Source: Thalassia testudinum
Lineage: Eukaryota; Streptophyta; Magnoliopsida; Alismatales; Hydrocharitaceae
Direction of reading: 5' to 3'
Assembly (NCBI GenBank): GCA_037157565.1
Contig: JAZHRO010000036.1
Coordinates: 17,162,501-17,226,500, forward strand
DNA: 64,000 bases
Position 1 is the first letter of the stretch, and each line of letters opens with the position of its first letter. The translations under genes and the position numbers were made by a program. The notes under the pieces were generated by a model. That model made no database searches. It was not told the DNA's origin and saw only the letters and a list, made by a program, of their open reading frames with translations. Positions 1 to 10,268 of the stretch are shown one piece after another.

Positions 1-1400
1 TTCATGAAGATGTTCTCTTTCTCCCTCATGGATAAGGTAGCCCACTGGTACCAAACTCTGACCCATCTGATCAACACTTGGGCTAAACTCCAATCTAAAT
101 TCCTGAAGATATTTTTCTTGGTTGGTCGAACAAATGTTTTGAGGCACAAGATCACACACTTCACGCAAAATCTAGAAGAACCACTTCATGAGGATGGGAT
201 CACTTCCTCGATCTCATGCGGAAATGCCCCCATCACGGAGTTCCTAAATGGGAATAGGTCCAATCCTTTTACCAGGAACTCCGTGAAGATATTAGACTTT
301 TTGTCAATGCAACCTGTGGTGGCAACATCATGGGTTAGCATGAAGATATCATTTGGGAGATTCTCAAGAATATGTGCGAGAATTCCATAAACAATGAATC
401 TATGGGTATGTTCGACCAAAAAACTACCCATGCATTGACAAACACATGGGGGGCACACGAGACTCAAGGCCTATCCCCATTTGTCGATATAGAACTGATG
501 GCCAATCACCTGGACAAGGTCTCTATTATCAAAAAGAAGGTGGACAAATTGACTCGACATCCACAGAGAGCCACCTCAACATAGCAGAACATGTATGCGC
601 AACTGTCCTCTGGTAGGTAGGCTGTGCATAACATTTATCACCACTCTCATCAGGGGATGGACTCATATCCACCCCCGTTTGATCTTGGTTTCGGAAGAAA
701 CTCCGGAACTTCCTGCTCTAGTTAGGGGAACTCTGAACCCTCATATTCTAACTTCTCTAGAGTTCCTCAGACCTGCGAGGATCTCCACACCATCCAGAAT
801 GATCCATTCTCTAACACCTATAACCCTAAATGGCGTAATCATCCCAACTTTGCATGGTCTAGGAATAATCAAAATTCAAGATCTCAATTCCAGCCCCGAC
901 CACAAGCTCCACACCCATACCAGCCTGCTCAGCCTAGGCCCAATCCAAATTATCAATCCAGGCCATCAAGGGAAGATCAAATGACTCTTATCCTACAAAC
1001 CCTGGTTGACATTCAAAAGACCAATGCGACTATGCAAAAACAGCACAAAGACGAGATCTAGAGGTTCAAAATCAACTCTCACAGATGGCAAATTCTCACC
1101 AGCTTGGTACACTTCCATCTCATCCCCTACCAAATCCAAATAACATGCCGAATCAAAGGCACGTTATGAACCCAAATCAGGGCCAAGATCACTATGTTTA
1201 CCAAGCCCCTTCTGCTCCATCACCCGATGGGATGGAGGCTTTGACATCTTCCTCAGGATATCAGCAGCAACCACCACTTCTGCCAACTCCGAACCAAAAC
1301 CAAGCGGGACTAAATTCTGCTACCACCCGTAGTGGCAAGACGACACAGGATCCACCTTATCCGAGACACTCCTAACCTGGTAGTTCAAAGCCTAACCCTA
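1..1400 (+). pseudogene. gag: Gyp1 gag relic (5' truncated by window edge)
   Basis: The frame beginning at base 4 reads DKVAHWYQTL, then a W-x-L and FLKIFFLVGRTNVLR. This is the conserved core of the plant retrotransposon gag (capsid) domain, also seen in Gyp3 at 34480-34620 and in Gyp4 at 50552-50900. Later segments are rich in Pro, Gln and Asn (1085-1375) and end in a TTRSGK-like sequence usual just before protease. Frameshifts and stops break it into at least four pieces. Gag would form the virus-like particle; this copy cannot. The true start lies left of the window. Confidence 0.8.
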
Positions 1401-1402
1401 GG

Positions 1403-2135
1403 TTGGTTATCCAGGACACCGCTATCCTAGATCTAGAACTTGAACCAATCCTAGAGGAACCTACAGAGGTTCCATTTCCTGAGGTCTTGACCAAAGGAAA
1501 GAGGAAACCCAAACCCATGGCACTTGAGGAAGATCTGATCAAGCTCTTTGATCAAGTCCAGATAAACATCCCCTTGATGGATGTGATCTGCCACGTACCG
1601 ACATACGCGAGATTTCTGAAGGATTTGTGTGTACCTAAGCATAAGCAGCAAAGCAAAGATAGGAGTTTGATTGTATTGTCTGAGCAAGTTAGCTTGATCA
1701 TCTTAAGCAAACTCCCGCAAAAAGTAAAAGATCCTGTCACCCCTTTGATCTCTTGTAAAATCAGTGATCTAGAATTTGATTGAGCATTATTGGATTTAGG
1801 AGCCTCCATAAATCTTATACCTACATCCCTACTAGACCATTTCAAGGAAACTGAGCTCAAACTGACTGAGGTGACTTTACAGTTAGCAGATCGATCAATC
1901 AAGTCACCTAGAGGAATTCTCGAGGATGTTCTTGCACGGATCCATGATTTTTGTTTTCCAATGGACTTCATTGTGTTGGACATGGAGACTCCTGAAAATT
2001 TGAGGAACACACTGATCATTTTAGGGAGACCATTCCTAACCACAGCTAGGGCAAATATCAATTGCGAAGAGAGCCAAATCAAGTTGAAATTCAGGAACCA
2101 AACACTAAAGATTGATATCTTTAAGGCCCAGAAAG
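1403..2135 (+). pseudogene. Gyp1 protease region, first part
   Basis: Pepsin-like aspartic protease of the retrotransposon polyprotein. The active-site motif LDLGASINLIP is read at 1790-1822, followed by the beta-rich core ending in IILGRPFL and ANINCEESQIKL. The frame just before the motif is closed by TGA at 1781-1783, where family alignment expects Arg (CGA), so this is a CpG-to-TpG mutation. The segment stops exactly at the Cop1 insertion. Across it, taking one GAAAG copy, the frame continues as a further acidic stretch at 3491-3580. Nonfunctional. Confidence 0.85.
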
Positions 2136-2701
2136 TGATAGGATCTAAAGATAGGATGGCTATACGCACAAACACTCAAACACAATATTAGTAATAAAAA
2201 TAAATATTTGCACAATCAATTCAAACCACAAAGGACACAAAATGTATAGTGGTTCCCCACTCACTTGGGTACTCCACTACCTAAGCCTCCTAGCTTAGGG
2301 TTTTTAACCCGATTCCCTCAACCCCAAGGAAATCAATTTACTAAATCGAGGTAATTAACGGGTTACCTCAACCCAAGTACAAAAATGGGTTTGTTACAAC
2401 CAAACGAGTAAATACTCAAATACAAATAAGCATTGGTGTAAGAAAAATAAATCTTACAGCAAGAACCTAAGCCTCTCAACAATACATAGATGATATAACT
2501 GATTTGAGAGCCTAGAATGAATGTGAATCGCCTTAAAACATGAGTGAGAAAACACGTCAAAGTGTTTGCAAAATTGTCGAGAAATATGATAGCTGCAAAC
2601 TATTTCTTCTTCTTCAAATATGGTGGAAAATATGAAAATCAAAGCTCTAGAATTTTCCTTGTCTCTCTTATGTTTCATGTGTGCAAACAAAGAGCCCAAG
2701 A

Positions 2702-2713
2702 CTCATTTTATAG
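2702..2713 (-). promoter_or_regulatory. TATA box of Cop1 LTR
   Basis: The minus strand reads CTATAAAATGAG, a canonical plant TATA context in the LTR interior, as expected for the U3/R border. Transcription would run toward lower coordinates. Confidence 0.55.
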
Positions 2714-2859
2714 AGATAGGACCTCAGAGAGTCGTCTACTAGATGTTGGGATTTAATTCCCAACATTCACATTATCAAAATTAATATTCCAGCCATTCTA
2801 TTTTGAGCCAACAGCTAGCTAGTACCAGTACTAGCAACGCACTGCCACCAGTACATGAG

Positions 2860-3125
2860 TCCTGGTACCGGTACTCATCATGGGTATTGGTACTTGTGAC
2901 TCCCAGGTTTGGAATTCCTTGGGCACAGTAACCTACCTGTACTGGTACTCATCATGGGTACCGGTAGTTGTAAGGTTCAAGGCAGAATTAAGGCTACAAC
3001 CTGTGGCCAACATGTACCGGTACTCATGGTTAGTACCAGTACTTGTTGTTGACAGTTTGAGACAAATTCTCAAACCTGTGCCTTGCAAATACTAGTACTG
3101 ATGAATAGTATCGGTACTTGCTTAC
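2860..3125. repeat. Tandem dyad array (about 74-bp period) in Cop1
   Basis: Four paired palindromic cores of the form GTACCGGTACTCAT...GGTACCGGTA recur at about 2865, 2937, 3012 and 3086, roughly every 72-75 bp. Each pair is two self-complementary 10-mers (GTACCGGTAC, GTACCAGTAC or GTACTGGTAC) around a short hinge such as TCATCATGG. Because it lies upstream of the TATA box in LTR orientation, an enhancer-like role is possible, but this is inference. Similar cores occur at 28716-28990. Confidence 0.75.
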
Positions 3126-3490
3126 AAGTACCTATTTTAAGTAAATTAATCAATTACGTACTTTGAAAATGTTCGCAATATAAATCCTAATTTATCTCTA
3201 ATTGATTTTATGATCTAAGTTACGATTCTTTGTTAAGAGTCATATACAATCTATAAATATAAAATCTAAACTAGAAAAACTAAAGGTCGAAGATGATCTT
3301 CTCCTCCTTGACTCTTCCTTGTCATCTTGCCTCCTCCTTGTCATGATCTTTTTCTCATCATCATGCCTCCATCATTTCTTGTTTGCCTTACTCCTTCACC
3401 TAAATCTAAAAAACACTTAATGGCAAACATTAATCCATAATAATTTTGTTAACACCAAAACAAGATGTGGAACAAGGTTCCAACAGAAAG

Positions 3491-3882
3491 GAATAAACTA
3501 TGGGGTAATTGAGGAAGTATGTGAAATTAGTTCTATGGTTGAGGACCCACTTGTAGAGGAAGACTCGATTATTTTGATCCTCAACCCCAAGAAAATTTTG
3601 ACCCACAGATAGAGGAGCCCAGAGCTAATCTAGATTCACCCTTAGCTCCCACTTTATCTTCTGAGGCCCATCCCGAATGCCCACCTACTGCTGATAACCT
3701 GGTTATAGAGTTGAAACTTCTCACAGATCATCTGAAGTATGTGTTTTTGGGTTCCAATCAAATATTTCCTGTGGTTATTAATTCCTGACTCACATTTGAT
3801 AAGGAGACAAAGCTGATTCTGTTCTCCAACAACATCAGAGAGCCATCGGATGGACTCTCGATGATTTAACTGGTATCAGTCC
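3491..3882 (+). pseudogene. Gyp1 protease-RT connection, relic
   Basis: This piece lies between the two copia solo LTRs and continues Gyp1 pol. It reads an acidic spacer, then ELKLLTDHLKYVFLG, the usual pre-RT segment of Athila/Tat polyproteins, and ends GISP at the Cop2 insertion. The same block occurs in Gyp3 at 36890-36935. It has internal stops (for example TGA after VVINS near 3787) and at least one frameshift near 3590. Confidence 0.75.
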
Positions 3883-4286
3883 TGTTGGTGCAAGGGCACC
3901 ATGCACGATCGTCAATTTTGATGATAACAAAACACTTGTGTTTTAACATTTGTATTTGAGTTTAAGATTTCAAGATAATTGCAAATGGATACAAGTGTAA
4001 AGGACCTCAGATCTCGCATCCATGGTGGATTGGAGGAGCTCATTAGAGGAGAAGGAGCTTCGCGAGGAGCGAAAGCTTGAAGAAGGCATGAAGAGAAGAA
4101 TAGGATAGATACTCTTTTCATGTATTCTTCTGTAATTCTTTTGCTCTTTATTCTTTGTGTCTAGATATATGTTAAAGAGCCTCAAAGGATCTAAACTGTA
4201 GTCCTATGAACACTTGCGCAACCCTAGGACACTTAGACAATTCTTAGGAAACTTAGAAAATCAAGATAGGCTTTAGACAACCTGAT

Positions 4287-4800
4287 CAGACGTCCACTCT
4301 AAAATTTAGACGTCTGATCTTGGACTTTAAGACGTCTGAATGTTGAATCAGACATCCAAACATTTAGGGCTGGTCTTAGAACCTTCTATTTGTTGAAATC
4401 AGATGACCGTCCCATAGTCCAGACATCTTAGAAGACGTTTGATGTCTTGGCTAGACATCCAATTAGATGACCGTTTGTCTTAGCAACTTATTCTCAGAGG
4501 ATTAACTTTAATCTGACCTATTATCAGATTTCAGACGTCCGACATGCTACCCAGAGTCTAATAAATAGACGTTGAACCTCATTTGATGCCATATTACATG
4601 TGTCTGAGATTATAGCTGTTAAGCACTCTTGAAAATCGGTCCCACAGAGTTATTAGTTTCCAAACATCCAGATCATCTGGCAGACGATCGACATGTCATC
4701 TGATCACTTTCACACTAAAACCCTATTTAGGTCTGATGAAAGTCAGTAAGGGAACTCGTCTAAAATTAGACGTTTGACTTAGTTCCTAGACGTCTGATGA
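4287..4800. repeat. Dispersed GACGTC-core motif array in Cop2
   Basis: About ten close variants of AGACGTCTGA or CAGACGTCC (some with ATGTC or ACGTT cores) occur in this roughly 500-bp part of the LTR, in both orientations, several within local inverted repeats. GACGTC is a known core for plant bZIP factors (C-box), so a promoter-control role is plausible but untested. The same core occurs in LTRs of other families here (10941-10970, 7505-7530, 30905-30935). Confidence 0.65.
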
Positions 4801-4906
4801 CCCTGTCAGAATCATTAATGATTATGATTGTGACTTGCCTTGACTTGGGATGAACCCCAACAGTTACCTAAGGCTTCTAAGGCCTTCCAAAGCCTTCTTA
4901 GGCCAC

Positions 4907-4918
4907 CTATAAATAGAG
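4907..4918 (+). promoter_or_regulatory. TATA box of Cop2 LTR
   Basis: CTATAAATAGAG follows the GACGTC array by about 110 bases and precedes a pyrimidine-rich leader. It is a strong match to the plant TATA context and the probable LTR promoter. Confidence 0.65.
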
Positions 4919-5516
4919 GAGTAGCCCTCCCTTGTTTATACACACCTTGTAACACTACTTTCACATTCCTTTGTGTCATTGAGAAGAAATCATTCAGACA
5001 AGAAGTGATCTTGCTCTCTAAGCTCCATTCAACAAATCCGAGAGCGTCGTTACTCTGCCGAGATCACGCCTACATTCTTCCAATCTAAGGAAAGTCCCTT
5101 TTGCCTATAGAAGCTAAGTTTAGGATTTATCTTTGTGGCTTTATATAGGGTTGCTTTGTAATTTATCTTTGTAAATTGGTTGGGTATTCATGTTACGAAT
5201 TCCTGTCTCCTTTGTAAGACAAAAACCTTCTCGCGAAGAGAAGGGGCTTGAGGTACACTACCTCGTATAAAGTAGTGTGGTTGTATAGAGGTTGTACTAC
5301 CCTCGTTTTAAGTAGTATATTAGTGGATTTGATCGACTCGATCAATCAGGAAATCCTAACTCGTGAGGGTTAGGTGATGGTTTTCACCCGGTTTGGGTTT
5401 CCACCTAAAAATTACCTGTGCATATTGTGTGATTGCTTTCTTTATGAGATTGTTTTACATTATTTCCACATTTTATCATGCAAATCTCAGCCCCTCCCAT
5501 AGGGATTAACAAGTCC

Positions 5517-6513
5517 CTCCTTTTGCACACACCGTATCTACACTGAAGATGGCTCATGACCATCTCAAGAGATGCAGTGAAGATTCAATCCGAACCTACA
5601 GAAGGTCATGAAGAAAGAGATCATCAAGTGGTTATATGCTGGTATTATCTACCTGATCTCTAATAGCCGTTGGGTGAGCTCAATCCAGGTTGTGCCCAGG
5701 AAGGTAGGGCTCACCATTATCATAACTGAATCTGGAGAAACCATCTTGACCCGCATCACAAATTCATGGAGTCTGCATAGACTATCAGAAGCTGAATGCC
5801 TCCACGAATTTGTGATGCGGATATAATCAAGATTACTTCGTTCATTGACCTGATTCTCCAGAAACTAGCTGGAAATCAATTTTTTCTGTTTCTTGGATGG
5901 TTACTCTGGATATAATCAAGTAGCAATTCATCCAGAGGATCAGGAAAAGACCACCTTTACCTAGCCCTACGATACGTACGTGTTCCGCAGGATGCCATTC
6001 GGGCTATGCAATGCACCTACCACCTTTCAGAGGTGCAAGCTAGTCATATTCTTAGATATGGTAAGTAATTACCTCAAGGTCTTCATGGATGACTTCTCGG
6101 TATTTGGTGAATCTTTTGATGAATGCCTTCTGCATTTGGTCCAAATCCTTAAATGATGAATTGAAGTGAACCTGGTTCTCTCCTCGGAAAAGAGCCACTT
6201 CATGGTTCCTAATGGCACCATTCTTGGACATCTTGTCTCTGAGAGAGGTACTAGGTTGACCAAGCTAAGGTGAATTTCATTTCTAAGCTACTTGTGCCTA
6301 ACTTGGTGAAAGGCATCAGATCATTCCTGGGGCACGTTAGATTTTATCGTTGATTCATACCTAATTTCTCTAAGATCGCACACCCCTTGATGAATGTCCT
6401 CTCGAAGGACACACCTTTTGAGGTATCGAGTGAGTGCATTCATGCATTTGAGATCCTGCATGACCGAGTCACCTAAGCACCAATCCTGCAATCTCCTGAC
6501 TGGTCTCAACCCT
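5517..6513 (+). pseudogene. Gyp1 reverse transcriptase relic
   Basis: RNA-directed DNA polymerase domain. It opens with HRIYTEDG and KEIIKWLYAGIIY, then WVSSIQVVPRK, then FLDGYSGYNQVAIHPEDQ (about 5891-5945), the MPFGLCNAP block (5993-6019) and the catalytic FMDDF motif at 6082-6096. Stops and frameshifts separate these blocks: the ITNSWSLH region near 5770 lacks the normal VCIDYRKLN continuation, and about 65 bases near 5800-5830 look rearranged. The catalytic Asp pair survives, but no continuous protein is possible. It follows directly on the Cop2 TSD. Confidence 0.85.
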
Positions 6514-6880
6514 TCAAGATCATGTGTGATGCATCTGACTACGCAATAGAAGTGATGCTGGGTCAGAAAATCGATGGGAAACTAGTGGTCATATATTACG
6601 CCAGTAAGACATTGGACGAGGCTCAGCATAATTACACTGTTACAGAGAAAGAGCTACTAGTTGTAGTATTTGGCCTGGAGAAATTCAGGTCATACCACTT
6701 GGGATCCCACGTCATCATTACTCAAATCACACTATAGTGAGGCACTTACTTATGAAGAAGGATGGGAAGACTAGATTAATCCACTGGACCTTGCTATTGC
6801 AAGAATTCGATCTTGAAATTTGCAATAAGGCGGGAAAGTAGAATTTGGTAGTGGACCATTTATCCCATCTTCCTTCTTCA
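6514..6880 (+). pseudogene. Gyp1 RNase H relic
   Basis: Degrades the RNA strand of the RNA-DNA hybrid during reverse transcription. CDASDYA holds the first catalytic Asp and TEKELLVVVF the Glu. The third block (normally YTDHSALRYLL) is lost to a frameshift near 6715-6740, where the sequence reads ITQITL and then two stops. Downstream, a WTLLLQEFD-like segment and a DHLSHL tail mark the RNase H end. Broken. Confidence 0.8.
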
Positions 6881-7266
6881 CTCGTTGACCCTTCTGACCC
6901 TATCACAGAGCATTTTCTAGATGAGCACCTCTTGACAATCGAGACAAAAATTTCGTGGTATGTTGATATGGTGAACTATTTGGCATCGCATTAGATTCTA
7001 TTTGATTGGCCAAAAGCCAAGAAAGATAAATTACTTTCAGATGCCAAATACTTTATTTAGGAAGATCCGTATCTATTCCTCACCGGTGCTGATCAAATCT
7101 TCAGAAGATGTGTTCCGAAATCTCAAATCAATGGAATTTTTCCCTTCTGCCATGACCAGGCCTACGGTGGTCACTTGTCTGGACACAAGGTCGCAACAAA
7201 AGTCCTCTAGTGTGGATTCTATTGGCCCATGTTTTTCAAAGATGCACACGACTATTGTAAGGCATG
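6881..7266 (+). pseudogene. Gyp1 integrase, N-terminal part
   Basis: N-terminal zinc-binding (HHCC) domain of integrase. FCHDQAYGGHLSGHK supplies the two His, followed by GFYWPMFFKDAHDYCKAC. The Gyp1-like solo LTR is inserted within the CxxC pair: the first Cys lies just left of it and TRC just right (10089 onward). A stop before CGFYW and frameshifts upstream show that the gene was already decaying. Confidence 0.8.
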
Positions 7267-7554
7267 TGTTGACGTGTTCTCGATCGTGTTTTAACAGTTA
7301 GTTACGTCGTAGTATAGGTGATCAAGCGTTGTCAACAAATAAAAGTTTTATTACTTGAAAACCTAAGTATCCGAGGTCGAACACAGGGAGCAATTGGAAT
7401 TTACTACTAATCTCAAGAATGTAATTGAACACTTAATTACTCAAAATGAAATTCAAATATAAATGCATGAGTTTGAAAAGTAATTGTGGTAAAAAGAAGA
7501 AATTGGACGTCTAATCCTATGATCAGACGTCTTAAAAATAGGTTTCCCTTCTCT

Positions 7555-7910
7555 TATTGTTCTTCTTCTGATTTTTCTTCCTTTCTTCTTCTTTCTTTTC
7601 TGCAGTGCCTTGCTTCTTTTCTTCTGCCTTGCTTCTTTTCTTCTCTTGCAGTATCTTTGCTTCTTTTCTTCTTATTTTCTTCTGCCTTGCTTCTTTCTTC
7701 TCCTGCAGTATCTTTCTCCTTACGAGTCAGTCTTCTTCTTCTTCCTTGGCTCTGCTTCCTTTGCTTCAGTTCCTCTTCTTCTTCTGCTTGTCTTTACCTT
7801 CTACTCTTTTTCTTCTTTCTTCTTCAGTTCTTCTTCTCTTTTTCCTTTGCCTCTTCCTTTTCTTCTCTTTTTCCTTTGCGAAGGCCTCCTTCTTCTACTT
7901 CTCCTTAGCG
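7555..7910. repeat. TTC/CTT-rich low-complexity tract
   Basis: About 350 bp, almost purely pyrimidine on + (runs of TTCTTC, CTTGCTTCTTTTCTTC), with an imperfect 35-40-bp unit containing TGCAGT...CTTGCTTC repeated several times near 7600-7710. Long open frames of Ser, Phe and Leu on + result from this composition and are not genes. On the element's own strand it is a purine tract within the LTR. Confidence 0.75.
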
Positions 7911-9140
7911 GCTAAGTGTTGGCTTCTTCCTTCCTTCCCTGCATAAACCATAGCAAAGCAAAACCTATCCCTCTACGCACACCCGCGCGTCTCTCTCTAT
8001 GTAAACTACACTCTTGAACACTCTCTCCCAGAGCCGGGTGAACGGGTTGGATCTCGCGCCCGAGTCCAGGTGCACCGGCGTGAGGGTGGTGCACGAGGAG
8101 TGCTCTAGGCAGTGTCAGGTCGGGTCGCCAGATCCGTGTGGTGAAATCACTGACGAGGCAGTGAGATAGGTGAGGGACCTCACCCCAAGTGCATTCGGAG
8201 GCAACCGGCTGATATGAAAAAATCAATATAAGTTACTCCAGCGTTCTGTAACTTCATGATGTGGGACTAATGTTCCACCTCTACTTCTCATGAACCCGTA
8301 GGAGTCCATCCTTCAATTGCCACGGCTGCGGACTTTGCGGCGCCTCTTGCTGGAGCAGAAGTCTTCGCAATACGTCCCCAAGTCAGCTGCTCCTAGAGCC
8401 CTGTAGTCCTGAGGCCTGGAGCAAGCGTGGAGCTTCTTCAAGTTACCGCTAATGGAGGCAGGGGCGTGAAATTTATCAGACACGAAAAGAGCCTCGCGGC
8501 TTAATCAGATCACCGGGGGATCTTTGCCGTGTCACGACGAAGGTGAAACGCTAGGTGGTAGGCTGCGGGGTGGCCTAGGCATGCGTGCCTTGGTCGCCTT
8601 GTGGCCGGATGGATGGGTGTGTTCGGGGGACTATTGTGTAGGTGTAGAGGGACTATGGATGAGTGGAGGTTGTTCAGTGAGGTGAGGCGGAGGTTATGTG
8701 ATGGTCGGCGAGGCGTGTGGGGTTGTGGAGCGATGGGGGCATTTCGCCGGAGGGTGACCGGAGATGAGGAAGGTGGTAGTGAACAGCATCGGTCGAGGGA
8801 TGTTTGATGAAATAAAATGAGGGAGATGAAAGAGGGGATAGAGAAGAATAGTTTTGACCTAACTAAAGGGACGAAGGAGATGAGGAGGCGGCCGGTAGTA
8901 CCTGCTGTCGCCGGAGAAGAAGACGTCTAGTGGGTGAAGACGGGGCTAGGGCAGCGCGCGCGGGTGTTGCGCGACGTGGAGGAGGATGAGGATAGCTCTG
9001 CCACTGGTTTTGTGGCAGAGCAAAGTGGAAGAGGAGGGGGGCTTACAGGAGCTCGCTGGACCCCTTGGCCGAAGGAGAGGAATTTGAGGTGGAATCCCGG
9101 CCAAGTCGAGCCGAGGAGGTGCGGCCAGAGTTAGGGTTTA

Positions 9141-9150
9141 ATTTATAGGT
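9141..9150 (-). promoter_or_regulatory. Candidate TATA box of Gyp1-like solo LTR
   Basis: The minus strand reads ACCTATAAAT, just before the GC-rich segment in element orientation. Likely the LTR promoter; position and sequence are the only support. Confidence 0.4.
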
Positions 9151-10088
9151 GCTGGCCGTGTTTCTGGTGTGTGGAGGGCACGTCTTCTACCACCGACATC
9201 TCGTCGGAGATGGAAGGTGGTTAGATACCCAAATCTCTCATGCGTTCGCATGAGAGATTGGGTGCAAATCTGGGATCATGATTGGGCTCAGATGGAAGGG
9301 GATTCCTCAGAGAATCTCCCTTCCAATTCTGGAAGAAGATCTCTGAGGGATCAGAAAGTATTCCCTCTCTAATCCTCGCCGGAGCAGGATCTCTCCCCAA
9401 TAATGGTGGAGGGACCTGATTGTAAGATTGGCGAGGAAGATAGGGGGTTCTATGTGATGGTTTTCAAAAGATAGGGACCAAAATGTGATTGGGTGTACTA
9501 AATTGAAAAGTAGGTCAAGATGACCTCCCCTTAGGTCCAAATTTTGCTACAAACCTAATTTGGACCTAAGGAATTCAATGGTGAAGTTGTATTTTAGGCT
9601 TGACCACGTTTGACTGGATATTTTGTGTAAAAACCCAAATTAGGTCAATTGATGAGCTAGGACCCTAATCTAGGTCAAACTAGGTTCCAAAGGCCAAATT
9701 GAATGTTCTAAACCCTAGGGAATATTTTTACATGCTTTTTAGAGGGTTTAATTAATTTTTATCCTGACCGAAGCCTTGTTGAATTAAGCAGGTCTGTTTT
9801 AGGGTTACTAGATGTCATTTAATTCCTGGATTGCACATGAACCCATTTCTGATTGAATCAACCCACTTTTTATCTCATTTAGATCATTTGACCTATGTTT
9901 TGCCTCTAAGAAATCCTGTTTATGTACTGCAATGATAAAATTGCAGTTTTAACCTTTATTTCATGTTTTCTTCTCAGAACACTTATTCCTCCAATTAAGC
10001 CCTCTTCTAGGTTATGTAGGACCTTTTATTCTCTTTATTAGGTCAAAATGAGCTAGTTATGGCTCATGATGAGACTCTCATCAGCATG

Positions 10089-10268
10089 CACTCGTTGCCA
10101 AACCTTAGGCAACATGAGCCGACGTGACATGATGTCTTTACAACCGATTATCGTGTGCGAAATCTTCGACATATAGGGGATTGACTTTATGGGCCCCTTT
10201 CCAAAATCCGATGGTTTTGAATACATTCTGTTAGCCGTGGACTGCGTGTCTAAATGGATCAAAGCCAT
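10089..10268 (+). pseudogene. Gyp1 integrase, middle fragment
   Basis: This short island continues integrase from the split zinc finger: TRCQTLGNMSRRDMMSLQPI, then [14 protein letters not shown] and [14 protein letters not shown], the last containing the first Asp of the DDE core. It is closed on the right by the Gyp2 insertion after KAI; the next residues (PTQTN) appear at 24075. One in-frame TAG precedes GIDFMG. Confidence 0.85.

Larger units (their letters stand above)
2136..3485 (-). mobile_element. Cop1: solo Ty1/copia LTR (SIRE-like)
   Basis: The 1350-bp insert starts TGATAGG and ends CCAACA on the + strand, flanked by direct repeats GAAAG at 2131-2135 and 3486-3490. On the minus strand it begins TGTTGGAACC and then a TTTTGGTGTTAACAAA block, which resembles the start of Cop2 and of plant SIRE/Maximus LTRs. 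This, with the minus-strand TATA box, sets the orientation. No internal region is present, so it is a solo LTR left by LTR-LTR recombination. Removing it with one TSD copy rejoins Gyp1 in frame. The copia assignment is by resemblance only. Confidence 0.85.
3883..5511 (+). mobile_element. Cop2: solo Ty1/copia LTR (SIRE-like)
   Basis: The 1629-bp insert starts TGTTGGTGCAAG and ends GGGATTAACA (TGTT...AACA termini), with AGTCC at 3878-3882 and 5512-5516. Removal restores Gyp1 reading GISPSFCTHRIY across the junction, strong proof of the borders. An internal TATA box, an AATTTTGATGATAACAAA block near the start, and a CACCCGGTTTGGGTTTCCAC block near 5385-5403 are typical of plant SIRE/Maximus LTRs. 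No internal domain is present. Placement in Ty1/copia is by resemblance. Confidence 0.88.
7267..10083 (-). mobile_element. Gyp1-like solo LTR (minus strand), 2817 bp
   Basis: TG...CA borders lie between direct repeats GCATG at 7262-7266 and 10084-10088. On the minus strand it starts TGATGAGAGTCTCATCA. Its first part matches the Gyp1 LTRs at 26404 and 62920 (blocks around 'agggaccaaaat' and 'gacctaatttgg'). The other end carries a 'gttcgacctcgg' segment of the kind found near Athila/Tat LTR ends. It is longer than the Gyp1 3' LTR because of a GC-rich central region (about 8000-9130) and a pyrimidine tract. No internal region is present. It splits the Gyp1 integrase zinc finger. Confidence 0.85.

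Noticed and set aside
7486..7946. Three Ser/Phe/Leu-rich open frames
   Set aside because: They read the same pyrimidine-rich tract in all three frames; no protein would be expected.
7267..10083. Complete small element with two LTRs
   Set aside because: I found no direct repeat between its two halves and no primer site or PPT inside; it fits one long solo LTR.
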